A stretch of 33,121 bases of DNA from Deltaproteobacteria bacterium (GTDB lineage: Bacteria; Myxococcota_A; UBA796; UBA2385), in contig JAGYJW010000024.1 in assembly GCA_018401435.1 (NCBI GenBank), positions 1 to 33,121 of the forward strand. The letters run 5' to 3'. Both the position numbers and the translations under genes were made by a program. Shown here in pieces: positions 24,634 through 33,121 of this stretch. The notes under the pieces are model-generated. The model made no database searches and was not told where the DNA came from. It worked only from the letters and a program-made list of their open reading frames with translations. Position 1 is the stretch's first letter. Every line of letters starts with the position of its first letter.

Positions 24634-26877
24634 TTGCGCCCATTTCCCTTGTCGCCGCTGCTGCTGATTGCCGCCTGCGCGCCCGATTCCGCCCCTGCGG
24701 CCCGGTCGCCCGACGCCGAGCCCCCCGAGGCCTTTGCCCTGGTGGACCATGTGGACCCGCGCATCGGCAGCGGCGGCACCGGCTACGAGGTGGGCTGCGG
24801 CTTTCCCGGGCCGTCTACACCCAATGGCCTGGTCAAGCTCAGCCCCGATACAGCGGATCAATTCGGCCGGGCCTTTGGCGCCTACCGGGGTGGGGGCTAC
24901 CACGCCGAAGACACCTTCATCCAGACCTTCTCCCATATGCACCTCTATGCGGTGGGGCTCACCGACTATGGGCTGGTGGGGCTCATGCCCGTCGATGGCA
25001 TGAGCCCGGATCGCTGCACCGAGGACGGCTACCGCGCGCCCTTCGACAAGGCCTCCGAGGCCGCCTCGCCCGGCCGCTACGACGTGCGCCTGACCGACCC
25101 CGACGTGCAGATCAGCCTGTCGGCCACCCCCCACACCGGCCTGCACCGCTACCGCTTCGGCGCGGGTGTGCAGACACCCACCGTCTTGCTGGACCTGGGC
25201 CACGTCATGGACGGGTCGGTGGCCAAGGCCGCCGAGGTGCACCTCGACCCGGCCACCGGGCGCATCTGGGGGTCCATGCGCACCGATGGGGCCATGGCCC
25301 GCAAGGATTTCACCGTCTGGTTCGAAGCCGAGGTGCGCCCCCTGCCCGTGGCGGTCGGCACCTGGTCGACCCAGGGCGTGCTGGATGCTGGAAGCACCGA
25401 CGCCGCGGCCGAAGCCGACGGCCTGCGCCTGGGGGCCTGGATGGACTTCGACCAGCACGAGGTCGAGATTCAGCTCGCCATCTCCCTGGTGGATGCCGAG
25501 GGCGCCGCCGCCAACCTCGCCGCCGAGCGCCTCTCGGGAGTGGAGGAGGCCGCAGACCTCGCCTATGCCGACTGGGACGACACCCTCGGCCAGATTCAGG
25601 CCTGGGGTGGCAGCGACGACGACCGCACCATCTTCGCCAGCGCCGCCTACCACAGCCGCATGATGCCCACGCTCTTCTCGGATGTGGACGGGCGCTACCG
25701 GGGCTTCGACGACGCCATCCACAGCACCGAGAGCGCCTACTACACTGACTTTTCCTTGTGGGACACCTACCGCACCCTGCACCCGCTGATGACCAGCATC
25801 TGGCCCGAGGCGCACGCCGACATGCTGGACAGCCTGGGCGCCATGGTGGAACAGGGCGGGGGGCTGCCGCGCTGGCCCCTGGCCACCTGGGATGGCGGCT
25901 TCATGGTGGGCACGCCGGCCAGCGTGGTGGTGGCCGAGGCCTGGCTCAAGGGCCTGCGCCCGGCCTCGGCCGATGCGCTGCTGGACCAGGCCATCGCCGT
26001 GGCGCGGGGCGAGGTCACCCAACCCTATGGAGATCCGCCCGACGTCTCTCTTCTGGATACGTACGGCTACTACCCGGCCGACCTCGTGGGCCGCAGCGTG
26101 GCCAACACCCAGGAGGTGGCCATCTCGGACTTCGCCGTGGGGTTGGCGGCCCAGGACCGGGGCGATGACGCCGCGGTGGTCGCCCACCTGCTGGGCCGCG
26201 GGTCCACCTGGGAGCAGGTCTACAACCCCGCGAATGGCTGGATGCACGGCCGCAACAGCGACGGCAGCTTCACTGAGCTGGGCAATATCGACATCTGGGG
26301 CGACGACTACGCCGAGGGCAACGCCCGGCAATACCTGTGGATGGCGCCCCACCAGCCCGAGCGCCTGGTGGAGGTCCTGGGCGGCCCAGACATCGTGAAT
26401 GAGCGCCTGATCGAGTTCTTCGAGGAGGCGGCCATCGACGCCGCCGACGACTTCCACGGCATCCCCGAGGTCTACTACTGGCATGGCAACGAGGTGGATC
26501 TGCACGCCGCCTGGCTCTTCGCCTATACCGGTCGGCCCGACCTCACGCGAAGCTGGGTGAGCTGGATCTGGGAGCGCTGGTATGGCACCGGAGCCGACGG
26601 GCTGGCCGGCAATGACGACGGCGGCACCCTGTCGGCCTGGGCTGTCTGGGCAGGCATGGGCCTCTACCCGCTGGCGGGCACCGACCGCTATGTGCTGGGC
26701 GAGCCGCGCTTTCCCCGCCTCGAGGTCGCGTTTGGGCCCGGCCATATTCTCACCCTGGAGCGCCTGGGCGAGGGTCCCGTGCACAGCGTGCGGCTGGATG
26801 GCGCCGTCATCGACAGCCCCGATCTGCGCCATGCCGACCTGGTGGCGGCCAGCAGCCTGGTCTTCGACGGGCGCTGA
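24634..26877 (+). CDS. GH92-family glycosidase (alpha-mannosidase type), lipoprotein
   Basis: 747 residues from TTG 24634, supported by GGAGG four bases upstream and by the resulting signal sequence ending in LLLIAAC (lipobox Cys16). An in-frame ATG at 24526 would overlap the divergent selenoprotein start. GH92 hallmarks: VDPRIGSGGTGYEVGCGFPGP with LSPDT, HMHLYAVGLTDYG, FSLWDTYRTLHPL, APHQPERLVEVLGG, and GNDDGGTLSAWAVW with MGLYPLAGTDRYVLG. Family members are calcium-dependent inverting exo-alpha-mannosidases; subtype cannot be told. Probably surface- or periplasm-exposed. It lies 29 bp upstream of isoaspartyl dipeptidase, an unexpected neighbour. Confidence 0.93.
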   Translation: MRPFPLSPLLLIAACAPDSAPAARSPDAEPPEAFALVDHVDPRIGSGGTGYEVGCGFPGPSTPNGLVKLSPDTADQFGRAFGAYRGGGYHAEDTFIQTFSHMHLYAVGLTDYGLVGLMPVDGMSPDRCTEDGYRAPFDKASEAASPGRYDVRLTDPDVQISLSATPHTGLHRYRFGAGVQTPTVLLDLGHVMDGSVAKAAEVHLDPATGRIWGSMRTDGAMARKDFTVWFEAEVRPLPVAVGTWSTQGVLDAGSTDAAAEADGLRLGAWMDFDQHEVEIQLAISLVDAEGAAANLAAERLSGVEEAADLAYADWDDTLGQIQAWGGSDDDRTIFASAAYHSRMMPTLFSDVDGRYRGFDDAIHSTESAYYTDFSLWDTYRTLHPLMTSIWPEAHADMLDSLGAMVEQGGGLPRWPLATWDGGFMVGTPASVVVAEAWLKGLRPASADALLDQAIAVARGEVTQPYGDPPDVSLLDTYGYYPADLVGRSVANTQEVAISDFAVGLAAQDRGDDAAVVAHLLGRGSTWEQVYNPANGWMHGRNSDGSFTELGNIDIWGDDYAEGNARQYLWMAPHQPERLVEVLGGPDIVNERLIEFFEEAAIDAADDFHGIPEVYYWHGNEVDLHAAWLFAYTGRPDLTRSWVSWIWERWYGTGADGLAGNDDGGTLSAWAVWAGMGLYPLAGTDRYVLGEPRFPRLEVAFGPGHILTLERLGEGPVHSVRLDGAVIDSPDLRHADLVAASSLVFDGR

Positions 26878-26906
26878 GAGGGTTAGCGGGGTCCGCCGAG
26901 GTGCCC

Positions 26907-28073
26907 ATGCTGATGCTGCTGCGTGACGCCGAGCTATATGCCCCCGAGCCCCTTGGCCGGGTGGACCTGCTGCTGGCCGGGGGAAAGGTGGCCGCCATCG
27001 GGCGGGATCTGTCTGCGCCCCCGCCGGGCTGGCCCTGCCAGGAGCACCACCTGGACGGCGCCCTCGTGGTGCCCGGCCTGGTGGATTGCCACACCCATCT
27101 GGACGGTGGGGGAGGGGAGGCGGGGGCCCACACCCGGGTGCCCGCCTTGCAGCTCAGCCAGCTCAGCCGGGCGGGCGTGACCACCGCCATCGGCCTGCTG
27201 GGCACGGACTGCAGCACCCGCAGCATCGCCTCCTTGCTGGCCACCGCCCGGGGCCTGTCGCATTTCGGGCTCACGGCCCTCTGCTACACCGGCGGCTACC
27301 GGGTGCCGCCGCTGACCCTCTTGGGCAGCGCCCGCGAAGACATCGCCCTGGTGGACCGCATCGTCGCGGTGGGCGAGCTGGCCCTCTCCGACCACCGCAG
27401 CAGCCAGCCCACCTTTGACGAGCTTGTGCGGGTCGCATCCGACGCCCATGTGGCCGGGCTGATGACGGGCAAGGCGGGCCTGCTGCACCTGCACCTGGGG
27501 GATGGGGCCCGGGGCCTCTCCTTGATTCGCCGCGCCTTGGACGAGACCGAGCTGCCCCCGCGCACCTTCCACCCCACCCATGTCAACCGCAACCGCTCGC
27601 TGTGGGCCGAAGCCCAAGACATCGTGAGTCGCGGCGTGAGTGTAGACTTGACGGCCTTTCCCGATGCGACAGGCGAGCCCACCGCCGCCGAGGACCTGGT
27701 GGCCTGGGTGGCGGCTGGGCTGCCCCTGGACCGCCTCACGATGAGCAGCGACGGCGGCGGCTGCTTGCCCGATTTCGACGCCCAGGGCGAGCTGCTGCGC
27801 ATGGATGTGGGCTCCAGCGCCGCCTTGCTGCACGCCTTGCGGGGGGCCGTGGCCCTGGGGCTGCCCTTGGACCAGGCCCTGTTGCCCATCACCCTCAACC
27901 CCGCACGCCTCTTCCGCCTGCACGGCAAGGGGCAGGTGGCGGTGGGGGCGGACGCCGACCTGCTCCTGCTCGACCGCGATCTGCAGGCCCGGGGGCTTAT
28001 CGCGGGGGGGCGCTGGCTGCTGAAGGAGGGCGAGCCCGTGGTCTGGGGGCCCTTCGAGGCGCCCGCAGGCTGA
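26907..28073 (+). CDS. iadA: Isoaspartyl dipeptidase
   Basis: 388 residues from ATG 26907 (GAGG five bases upstream). Amidohydrolase fold closely matching IadA: zinc ligands His62 and His64 in VDCHTHLD, then GGGGEAG, GLLGTD, the bridging-lysine segment GLMTGKAG, HPTHVNRN (His) and TMSSDGGG (catalytic Asp). The enzyme splits beta-aspartyl dipeptides in the cytosol. Because cyanophycinase releases beta-Asp-Arg and both cyanophycin genes lie 1-5 kb downstream on the same strand, its job here is most likely the last step of cyanophycin breakdown. Confidence 0.93.
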   Translation: MLMLLRDAELYAPEPLGRVDLLLAGGKVAAIGRDLSAPPPGWPCQEHHLDGALVVPGLVDCHTHLDGGGGEAGAHTRVPALQLSQLSRAGVTTAIGLLGTDCSTRSIASLLATARGLSHFGLTALCYTGGYRVPPLTLLGSAREDIALVDRIVAVGELALSDHRSSQPTFDELVRVASDAHVAGLMTGKAGLLHLHLGDGARGLSLIRRALDETELPPRTFHPTHVNRNRSLWAEAQDIVSRGVSVDLTAFPDATGEPTAAEDLVAWVAAGLPLDRLTMSSDGGGCLPDFDAQGELLRMDVGSSAALLHALRGAVALGLPLDQALLPITLNPARLFRLHGKGQVAVGADADLLLLDRDLQARGLIAGGRWLLKEGEPVVWGPFEAPAG

Positions 28074-28397
28074 GGCGCAGCGCGGCGGGCGCCGCGGTGG
28101 AGGGGGAGGAGGGGGTCCGCAGCTACCGGGTTGCGGCCGCCCGGCGCGCACCGCGCATCGCCCGCAAGCGCAACGACACCTGGCTGGAATTCCCGGTGCG
28201 CTGCCCGGTGCGGTCCAACCGGGGCCGCACCACCAAGGATCTACTCGCCATGGAGATCCTCGACGGTTTTGACGGCAGCGGGGGCAAGGCGGCACTGGGC
28301 AGCGCCACCGTCCAGCGCGTCGAGGCGCCGCCCAATCACGTCACGATGGCGGCCGCGCCGAGCGTTTCTGCTGCGGCCGGAGCCCCCGAGAGCATCC
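28074..28397 (+). other. 324-bp gap with an unassigned open stretch
   Basis: No gene is clearly supported between iadA and the SDR gene. One plus-strand frame is open throughout, from a possible GTG at 28097, and reads like protein (RIARKRNDTWLEF, TTKDLLAMEILDGFDG), with GC-rich third positions. It does not stop until 28870, deep inside the SDR gene in another frame, so as it stands it cannot be a tidy gene. It may be a decayed or frameshifted small gene. No convincing terminator or promoter seen. Confidence 0.35.
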
Positions 28398-29246
28398 ATG
28401 CAGCTTCAGCTCGATGGCCACACTGTCTTGATCACCGGCGCCAGCGGTGGCATCGGCCGGGCCCTGGCCCAGGCCTTTGCCGCCGAGGGCTGCCAGCTGG
28501 TGCTGCATGGCCACCGCAACCTCGACCCCCTGCGGGCCTGGGTTGCGGCCCAGCCCTGGGCCGACCGCGCCTGCTGTGTGGGGGCCGACATCGCCGATCC
28601 CGAGGCGGTGGATGCGGCATTTCGGGCGGGAGAGGACCACTTCGGGCGCATCGACGTCGCGGTGGCCAACGCAGGGGCCTGGCCCGTCCCCGACGCCCGT
28701 CTCGACCAGCTGGATCCCGCCCGCCTGCGGGACACGGTCTCGGTCAACCTGCTGGGGGCCGCCTGGACCGCGCGGGCCTGGATGGCTGGCCTGGCCCGCC
28801 AGGGCCCCCGGGGCGATGGCCGGGGGGCCAGCCTCTGCCTGATCGGCAGCACGGCCGGGCGCTTTGGTGAGGCTGGCCACTGCGATTATGCGATGGCCAA
28901 GGCGGGGTTGCGCGGTCTGTGTGCCAGCCTCAAGAATGAAGTCGTGGCCCTCGATCCCTGGGCGCGGGTGAATGTGGTCGAGCCGGGGTGGACCGTGACC
29001 CATATGGCCCGCCCCGCCTTGGAGCAGCCCGGCGTCATCGACCGGGTGACCCGCACCATGGCGCTGCGCCAGCTGGCCCGGGCCGACGACATCGCCCGCT
29101 CTGTGGTGCTCTTGGCCAGCCCCTACGCCAGCCGCCACACCACCGGCGAGGTGCTGACCGTGGCCGGCGGCATGGAGGGTCGGTCCTTGTGGCCGCCGGG
29201 CAGCGCAGATGAGGCCGCCGTGAGACGGCGCCTGGCCGACGATTGA
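28398..29246 (+). CDS. SDR-family NAD(P)-dependent oxidoreductase
   Basis: 282 residues from ATG 28398. Classic SDR: cofactor motif TGASGGIG near residue 15, VANAGAW (NAG motif), Ser in LIGSTAGRFG, and catalytic Tyr-x3-Lys in DYAMAKAG. The ending VLLASPYASRHTTGEVLTVAGG is typical of FabG-like enzymes. Cofactor and substrate are not deducible. A slightly long linker (QGPRGDGRGASLC) precedes the catalytic Ser. It lies between iadA and cyanophycinase on the same strand, 66 bp before the latter; no role in cyanophycin is known for SDRs, so co-operation is uncertain. Confidence 0.92.
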   Translation: MQLQLDGHTVLITGASGGIGRALAQAFAAEGCQLVLHGHRNLDPLRAWVAAQPWADRACCVGADIADPEAVDAAFRAGEDHFGRIDVAVANAGAWPVPDARLDQLDPARLRDTVSVNLLGAAWTARAWMAGLARQGPRGDGRGASLCLIGSTAGRFGEAGHCDYAMAKAGLRGLCASLKNEVVALDPWARVNVVEPGWTVTHMARPALEQPGVIDRVTRTMALRQLARADDIARSVVLLASPYASRHTTGEVLTVAGGMEGRSLWPPGSADEAAVRRRLADD

Positions 29247-29312
29247 GGGAGTGGACCCGTCCGCCCCCGCCGCGATAGGCCGGCGCGCCCCCCGACTCAA
29301 GCGCTGCGCCCC

Positions 29313-30140
29313 ATGCCCTCTCCCGAGCCCATCCCCGGCGTCCGCGGCCTGATCATCCCCATCGGTGGGGCCGAAGACAAGGTCAGCGACCGTCGGATCC
29401 TGCGCAATTTCGCCGATGCCTGCGGCGGTGAACAGGCCCGCCTGGTCGTGATCCCCACGGCATCGGAGCTGGACAGCACCGGCGGGCGCTATGTCGATGT
29501 CTTCCGCCACCTGCACGTCAAGCAGGTGGACGTGTTGGACATCACGGAGCGGTCACAGGCCGAGGATCTCCACGCCGTCGCTATTCTCGAACGGTCCACC
29601 GGCATCTTCTTCACCGGTGGCAACCAGCTTCGGCTGAGCACCATCCTGGGCGGCACCGCCGTCGCGCAGTCCGTGCGGCGCTGCAACGCCCGGGGCGCCC
29701 ATGTGGCGGGCACCTCGGCCGGCGCCGCCTTCGTGTCCGAGCATATGATCGCCTATGGCCGCGAGGGCGCCACCCCCATCGCCGGCCAGGTCACCCTCTG
29801 CCCCGGCCTGGGCCTCACCAACCGCGTGATCGTGGACCAGCACTTCCGGCAGCGCGACCGGCTGGGGCGCCTGATGACGGCCCTGGCCTACAACCCCTTC
29901 GCCATCGGCCTGGGCCTGGACGAAGACACCGCCGCCTTCATCGCCGCCGACAACCAGATCACCGTGGTGGGTGCGGGCGGGATCACCGTGGTGGACGTCT
30001 CGGACCTGGCCTATAGCAGCATGGCCCGGGTGAGCGAGGGCGAGCCTGTGCAGCTGATCGGCGTGCGCCTGCACATCCTCACCGACGGCGCGACCTACCG
30101 CCTGGACAGCCGCGAGGCGACCCCCGGAGAGCGCGCCTGA
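29313..30140 (+). CDS. cphB: Cyanophycinase
   Basis: 275 residues, no signal peptide, so intracellular (CphB type). Peptidase S51 hallmarks: LIIPIGGAEDK at the start, FFTGGNQLRL, the nucleophile serine in AGTSAGAAFVSEHMI, and GLGLTNRVIVDQHF with DEDTAAFI following. The enzyme cuts cyanophycin (multi-L-arginyl-poly-L-aspartate) into beta-Asp-Arg dipeptides. It precedes cyanophycin synthetase by 77 bp on the same strand, the common synthetase-hydrolase pairing, and iadA upstream can process its product. Confidence 0.96.
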   Translation: MPSPEPIPGVRGLIIPIGGAEDKVSDRRILRNFADACGGEQARLVVIPTASELDSTGGRYVDVFRHLHVKQVDVLDITERSQAEDLHAVAILERSTGIFFTGGNQLRLSTILGGTAVAQSVRRCNARGAHVAGTSAGAAFVSEHMIAYGREGATPIAGQVTLCPGLGLTNRVIVDQHFRQRDRLGRLMTALAYNPFAIGLGLDEDTAAFIAADNQITVVGAGGITVVDVSDLAYSSMARVSEGEPVQLIGVRLHILTDGATYRLDSREATPGERA

Positions 30141-30217
30141 TCCAGGGGCCTCCGCATGTGCGATACCGTTGCGTCCCCTGAACCCTGACGTCCGCGCCCG
30201 GCGCGGTGGAGTGGTCC

Positions 30218-33010
30218 ATGCGCATCCTCGACCAGCGCACCTATGTGGGTCCCAACCTCTACGCGACCTTCCCCGTGATCCGCATGACGCTGGATCTGGG
30301 GCCGCTGGAGGGGCACCCGTCGGCCTCGATCCCAGGCTTTGTGGATGGGCTGCTGGCGCGCATTCCCAGCCTGGACCAGCACGGCTGCTCCTATGGCGAG
30401 GCCGGCGGCTTCGTGCGGCGCCTGCGGGAGGATGGCGGCACCTGGATGGGCCATGTGCTGGAGCATGTGGCCATCGAGATCCAGAACCTCGCCGCCGCCC
30501 AGGTCACCTTCGGCAAGACCCGGGGTTCCGGCGAAGATGGGCAGTACCACGTCGTCTACGAGTATGAAGACGCCTGGGTGGGCGAGGCCGCCGGCGCCTT
30601 GGCCCTGCGCCTGCTGCACCACCTCGTGCCTGCCGATCTGCGGCCGGGCATCGACGACGAGCCCGACTTCGACTTCACCCGGGAGCTGGAGGACCTCATC
30701 CGGGGCGCCCAGCGCCGCGCCTTGGGCCCCTCCACCGCCTCCCTGGTGCGGGCGGCCCAGGCCCGCGACATCCCCTGGCTGCGCCTCAACCGCTACAGCC
30801 TCGTGCAGTTCGGCCATGGCAAGAACCAGAAGCGCATCCAGGCCACGGTCACCAGCGAGACCCGCCACATCGCGGTCGACATCGCCAGCGACAAGGAGAT
30901 GACCAACCAGATCCTGGGGGATCTGGGCCTGCCCGTGCCCCGCCAGGACCAGGTGCGCACCGAAGAGGAGTGCGTTCGGGCCGCGCGGCGCCTGGGCTAC
31001 CCGGTGGTGGTCAAGCCCCTGGACGCCAACCACGGCCGCGGCGTGTCCATCAACCTCACCGACGCCGACCAGGTGCGGGTGGCCTTCCGGCAGGCCCGCG
31101 AACACGCCCGCACGGTGCTGGTGGAGACCTTTCTGCAGGGCTTCGACCACCGCATGTTGGTGGTTCACGGCGAGCTGGTGGCGGTGGCCAAGCGGGTGCC
31201 CGGCCATGTCACGGGCGACGGCCACCACAGCATCGCCCAGCTCGTCGAGATCACCAACCAGGATCCGCGGCGGGGCATCGGCCACGAGAAGGTGCTCACC
31301 CGGCTGGATCTCGACCACCAGGCCGAGCGCCTGATGGAGTCTGCCGGCCTGACCGCCGACAGCGTGCTGCCGGCCGGCGAGCGCTTCTACCTGCGCAGCA
31401 CCGCCAACCTCAGCACCGGCGGCACCGCCCTGGACGTCACCGACGAGTGCCACCCCGACAACCGCGAGATGGCGATCCGGGCCACCGCCGCCGTGGGCCT
31501 CGACGTCTGCGGCGTGGACTTCCTCACCCCCGACATCTCGCGCTCCTACCGCGAGGTGGGCGGCGGCATCTGCGAGGTCAACGCCGCCCCCGGCTTTCGC
31601 ATGCATGTGGCCCCCTCCGAAGGGCAGCCGCGGGACGTGGCCGGCAAGGTCATGGAGATGCTCTTTCCCCCCGGCACCGCCAGCCGGGTGCCCATCGCCG
31701 CCATCACCGGCACCAACGGAAAGACCACCACCACCCGGATGCTCGCCCACATCCACAAGCTCACCGGGGCCGTGGTGGGCATGACCACCACCGATGGCGT
31801 CTACATCGACGGCCAGCGCACGGTGGAAGGCGACATGACCGGGCCCACGTCGGCCCGCATGGTGTTGCGGGATCCCACCGTGGGCGTGGCCATCCTCGAG
31901 ACGGCGCGGGGCGGGCTGCTGCGCAGCGGCCTGGGCTATGGCGCCCCCGATGTGGCTTGCTGCATCAATGTGGCCGATGACCACCTGGGCCTGGGCGGCG
32001 TGGACACGCTGGAGCAGCTTGCATTGGTCAAGCGCATCCCCATCGAGGTGGCCCGGGACACCGTGGTGCTCAACGCCGACGATCCGCACTGCGTGCGCAT
32101 GGCGGCCCACAGCAAGGCCCGCCACGTCTGCTATGTCACCCTGCACCCCGAGAACCGGCTGGTGCGCGAGCATATCCGCGCCGGGGGCCGGGCGGTGGCG
32201 TTGGAAGGCGGCGTCAACGGGCAGATGATCACCCTCTATGACAAGGGCAGCCACATCCCCTTGCTTTGGACCCACCTCATCCCGGCCACCTTGGAAGGTC
32301 AGGCCACCCACAATGTGCAGAATGCGATGTTCGCCGCGGGCATGGCCTTTGCCATGGGCCTTCGCTTGGATGATATCCGCCAGGGTCTGCGCACCTTCGA
32401 TAGCAGCTTCTTCCAGGCGCCCGGCCGGATGAACATCTTCGATCAGCACGGCTACCGCGTCATCCTGGACTATGGACACAACGCCGCCGCCATTGACGCC
32501 ATGTGCACCCTGGTGGACCGCTTGCACGCCTCGGGCGGCGGGGGGCGGCGCATCGTGGTGCTCGCCGTGCCGGGTGACCGACGGGACAGCGACATCGCCG
32601 CCATCGCCGCCCGGGCCGCCCGCAGCTTTGACCACTTCGTCTGTCGTCGTGACGACAACCCGCGCGGCCGCGCAGACGACGAGGTGCCGCGGCTGCTGCG
32701 CGAGGGCCTGCTCTCCGCCGGCGTCGCCCCCACCGCGATCACCTGCATCGACACCGAGGAGCCCGCCGTGGAGGCCGCCCTGGCGATGACCAGCCCCGGC
32801 GACCTGCTGCTGATCTTTGCCGACAAGATCAGCCGCACCTGGAAGCAGGTCATCTATGCCGGCGGCAAACGCAAGGAGGGCGCCGCCCCGGCCCCGGCCC
32901 CGCTGCCCGACCCGGTGGAGGAGGCGGGCCCCCTGCACGGCGCCCTGGCCGGCATGTCCATGATTCAGGATGCGCGCGGCGTCATCTTCGTCGAAGAGGA
33001 GGCCGACTGA
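30218..33010 (+). CDS. cphA: Cyanophycin synthetase
   Basis: 930 residues from ATG 30218 (GGAG six bases upstream); the GTG at 30206 is less likely. Three domains: N-terminal (opening MRILDQRTYVGPNLYATFPV, GHVLEHVAIEIQNLA); ATP-grasp, about 215-480 (PVVVKPLDANHGRGVS, VPGHVTGDGHHSI), which adds aspartate; and Mur-ligase-like from about 490 with P-loop GTNGKTTTT (498 on), plus DYGHNAAAID, which adds arginine. All ATP-binding motifs are intact. It makes the nitrogen-storage polymer without ribosomes. Slightly longer than the usual 870-900 aa, with a C-terminal Ala/Pro tail. Confidence 0.96.
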   Translation: MRILDQRTYVGPNLYATFPVIRMTLDLGPLEGHPSASIPGFVDGLLARIPSLDQHGCSYGEAGGFVRRLREDGGTWMGHVLEHVAIEIQNLAAAQVTFGKTRGSGEDGQYHVVYEYEDAWVGEAAGALALRLLHHLVPADLRPGIDDEPDFDFTRELEDLIRGAQRRALGPSTASLVRAAQARDIPWLRLNRYSLVQFGHGKNQKRIQATVTSETRHIAVDIASDKEMTNQILGDLGLPVPRQDQVRTEEECVRAARRLGYPVVVKPLDANHGRGVSINLTDADQVRVAFRQAREHARTVLVETFLQGFDHRMLVVHGELVAVAKRVPGHVTGDGHHSIAQLVEITNQDPRRGIGHEKVLTRLDLDHQAERLMESAGLTADSVLPAGERFYLRSTANLSTGGTALDVTDECHPDNREMAIRATAAVGLDVCGVDFLTPDISRSYREVGGGICEVNAAPGFRMHVAPSEGQPRDVAGKVMEMLFPPGTASRVPIAAITGTNGKTTTTRMLAHIHKLTGAVVGMTTTDGVYIDGQRTVEGDMTGPTSARMVLRDPTVGVAILETARGGLLRSGLGYGAPDVACCINVADDHLGLGGVDTLEQLALVKRIPIEVARDTVVLNADDPHCVRMAAHSKARHVCYVTLHPENRLVREHIRAGGRAVALEGGVNGQMITLYDKGSHIPLLWTHLIPATLEGQATHNVQNAMFAAGMAFAMGLRLDDIRQGLRTFDSSFFQAPGRMNIFDQHGYRVILDYGHNAAAIDAMCTLVDRLHASGGGGRRIVVLAVPGDRRDSDIAAIAARAARSFDHFVCRRDDNPRGRADDEVPRLLREGLLSAGVAPTAITCIDTEEPAVEAALAMTSPGDLLLIFADKISRTWKQVIYAGGKRKEGAAPAPAPLPDPVEEAGPLHGALAGMSMIQDARGVIFVEEEAD

Positions 33011-33011
33011 G

Positions 33012-33121
33012 ATGGGGCTGGGGCCGGGCTGGGTCATTGACGATGTGCGCCGCATCACCGGCCTTCACCCCTTGCTCGATGGCCCGGGCGTGGGGGTGGA
33101 GCTGCGGCCGATCGGCGGCGT
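33012..33121 (+). CDS. Start of a second cyanophycin-synthetase-like gene (cut by window edge)
   Basis: The ATG lies one base after the cphA stop, so the genes are coupled. The 36 visible codons include VIDDVRRITGLHPLLDGPG and VELRPIGG, reminiscent of the opening of cyanophycin synthetase-family proteins (R-R-x-T-G-x-x-L-L pattern). Many bacteria carry a cphA/cphA' pair in this arrangement. With so little sequence, this remains a tentative call. Confidence 0.5.
   Translation, partial: MGLGPGWVIDDVRRITGLHPLLDGPGVGVELRPIGG

Noticed and set aside
24352..26832. Long minus-strand open frame opposite the GH92 gene
   Set aside because: Its predicted product is Gly/His/Ala-rich without any recognisable motif, and the plus strand carries a clear GH92 enzyme; long antisense frames are expected at this GC content.
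30095..33058. Minus-strand open frame of nearly 1000 codons opposite cphA
   Set aside because: It is an antisense shadow of a well-supported cyanophycin synthetase and shows no domain or codon signal of its own.

Overview
This is about 33 kb of very GC-rich DNA (Shine-Dalgarno sites, frequent GTG/TTG starts, overlapping start/stop codons). It looks chromosomal and probably comes from a Myxococcota/deltaproteobacterial lineage. The pointers are an AgmX/PglI C-terminal-domain protein, an NtrC-type regulator, acidic Asp/Thr-rich lipoproteins, a fragment of a class III cyclase, and many predicted outer-membrane or lipid-anchored proteins. The taxonomic call is inference; there is no rRNA or tRNA in the window.

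Layout. (1) 1-2393: a TetR regulator cut by the left edge with a perfect 21-bp palindrome upstream, then a three-gene set (TPR-like protein, small Gly/Pro-rich protein, sigma-70-like factor) and a CDGSH iron-sulfur protein. (2) 2404-7416, minus strand: a tightly packed metal-uptake operon in the order outer-membrane protein, ZnuA-type binding protein, two lipoproteins (one with a CHGGHCH motif), ABC ATPase, ABC permease (one-base frameshift). It diverges from a second outer-membrane-type gene (7532-8569) across a 15-bp palindrome. (3) 8576-12123: an FAD-dependent phytoene-desaturase-like enzyme divergent from a CrtC/AttH-like hydratase, then an AgmX/PglI-type protein. (4) 12215-15365, minus strand: two radical SAM proteins and an M48 metalloprotease in one probable operon. 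(5) 15438-17174: a twice-frameshifted DUF2892/SRPBCC gene and a thioredoxin-fold lipoprotein with a collagen-like repeat. (6) 17287-19090: an insertion sequence with 20-bp imperfect ends and a 9-bp target duplication, carrying a decayed DDE transposase; next to it is a truncated cyclase gene. (7) 19625-24251: an NtrC-type response regulator, a PilZ protein, a doubled YkgJ-type cysteine cluster protein, a GAF-GGDEF cyclase and a lipoprotein. (8) 24315-24542, minus strand: a short gene with an in-frame TGA that reads as a SelW/Rdx-family selenoprotein (CxxU) followed by a SECIS-like hairpin. (9) 24634-33121: a GH92 glycosidase lipoprotein, isoaspartyl dipeptidase, SDR dehydrogenase, cyanophycinase, cyanophycin synthetase and the start of what is probably a second synthetase-like gene.

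How it works together. The last block encodes a closed cyanophycin cycle: CphA polymerises Asp and Arg, cyanophycinase releases beta-Asp-Arg dipeptides, and isoaspartyl dipeptidase splits them. The metal operon forms a complete envelope-spanning import route. Four conserved genes (permease, SRPBCC, thioredoxin lipoprotein, transposase) carry one-base-type frameshifts, which may be real decay or uncorrected sequence indels.
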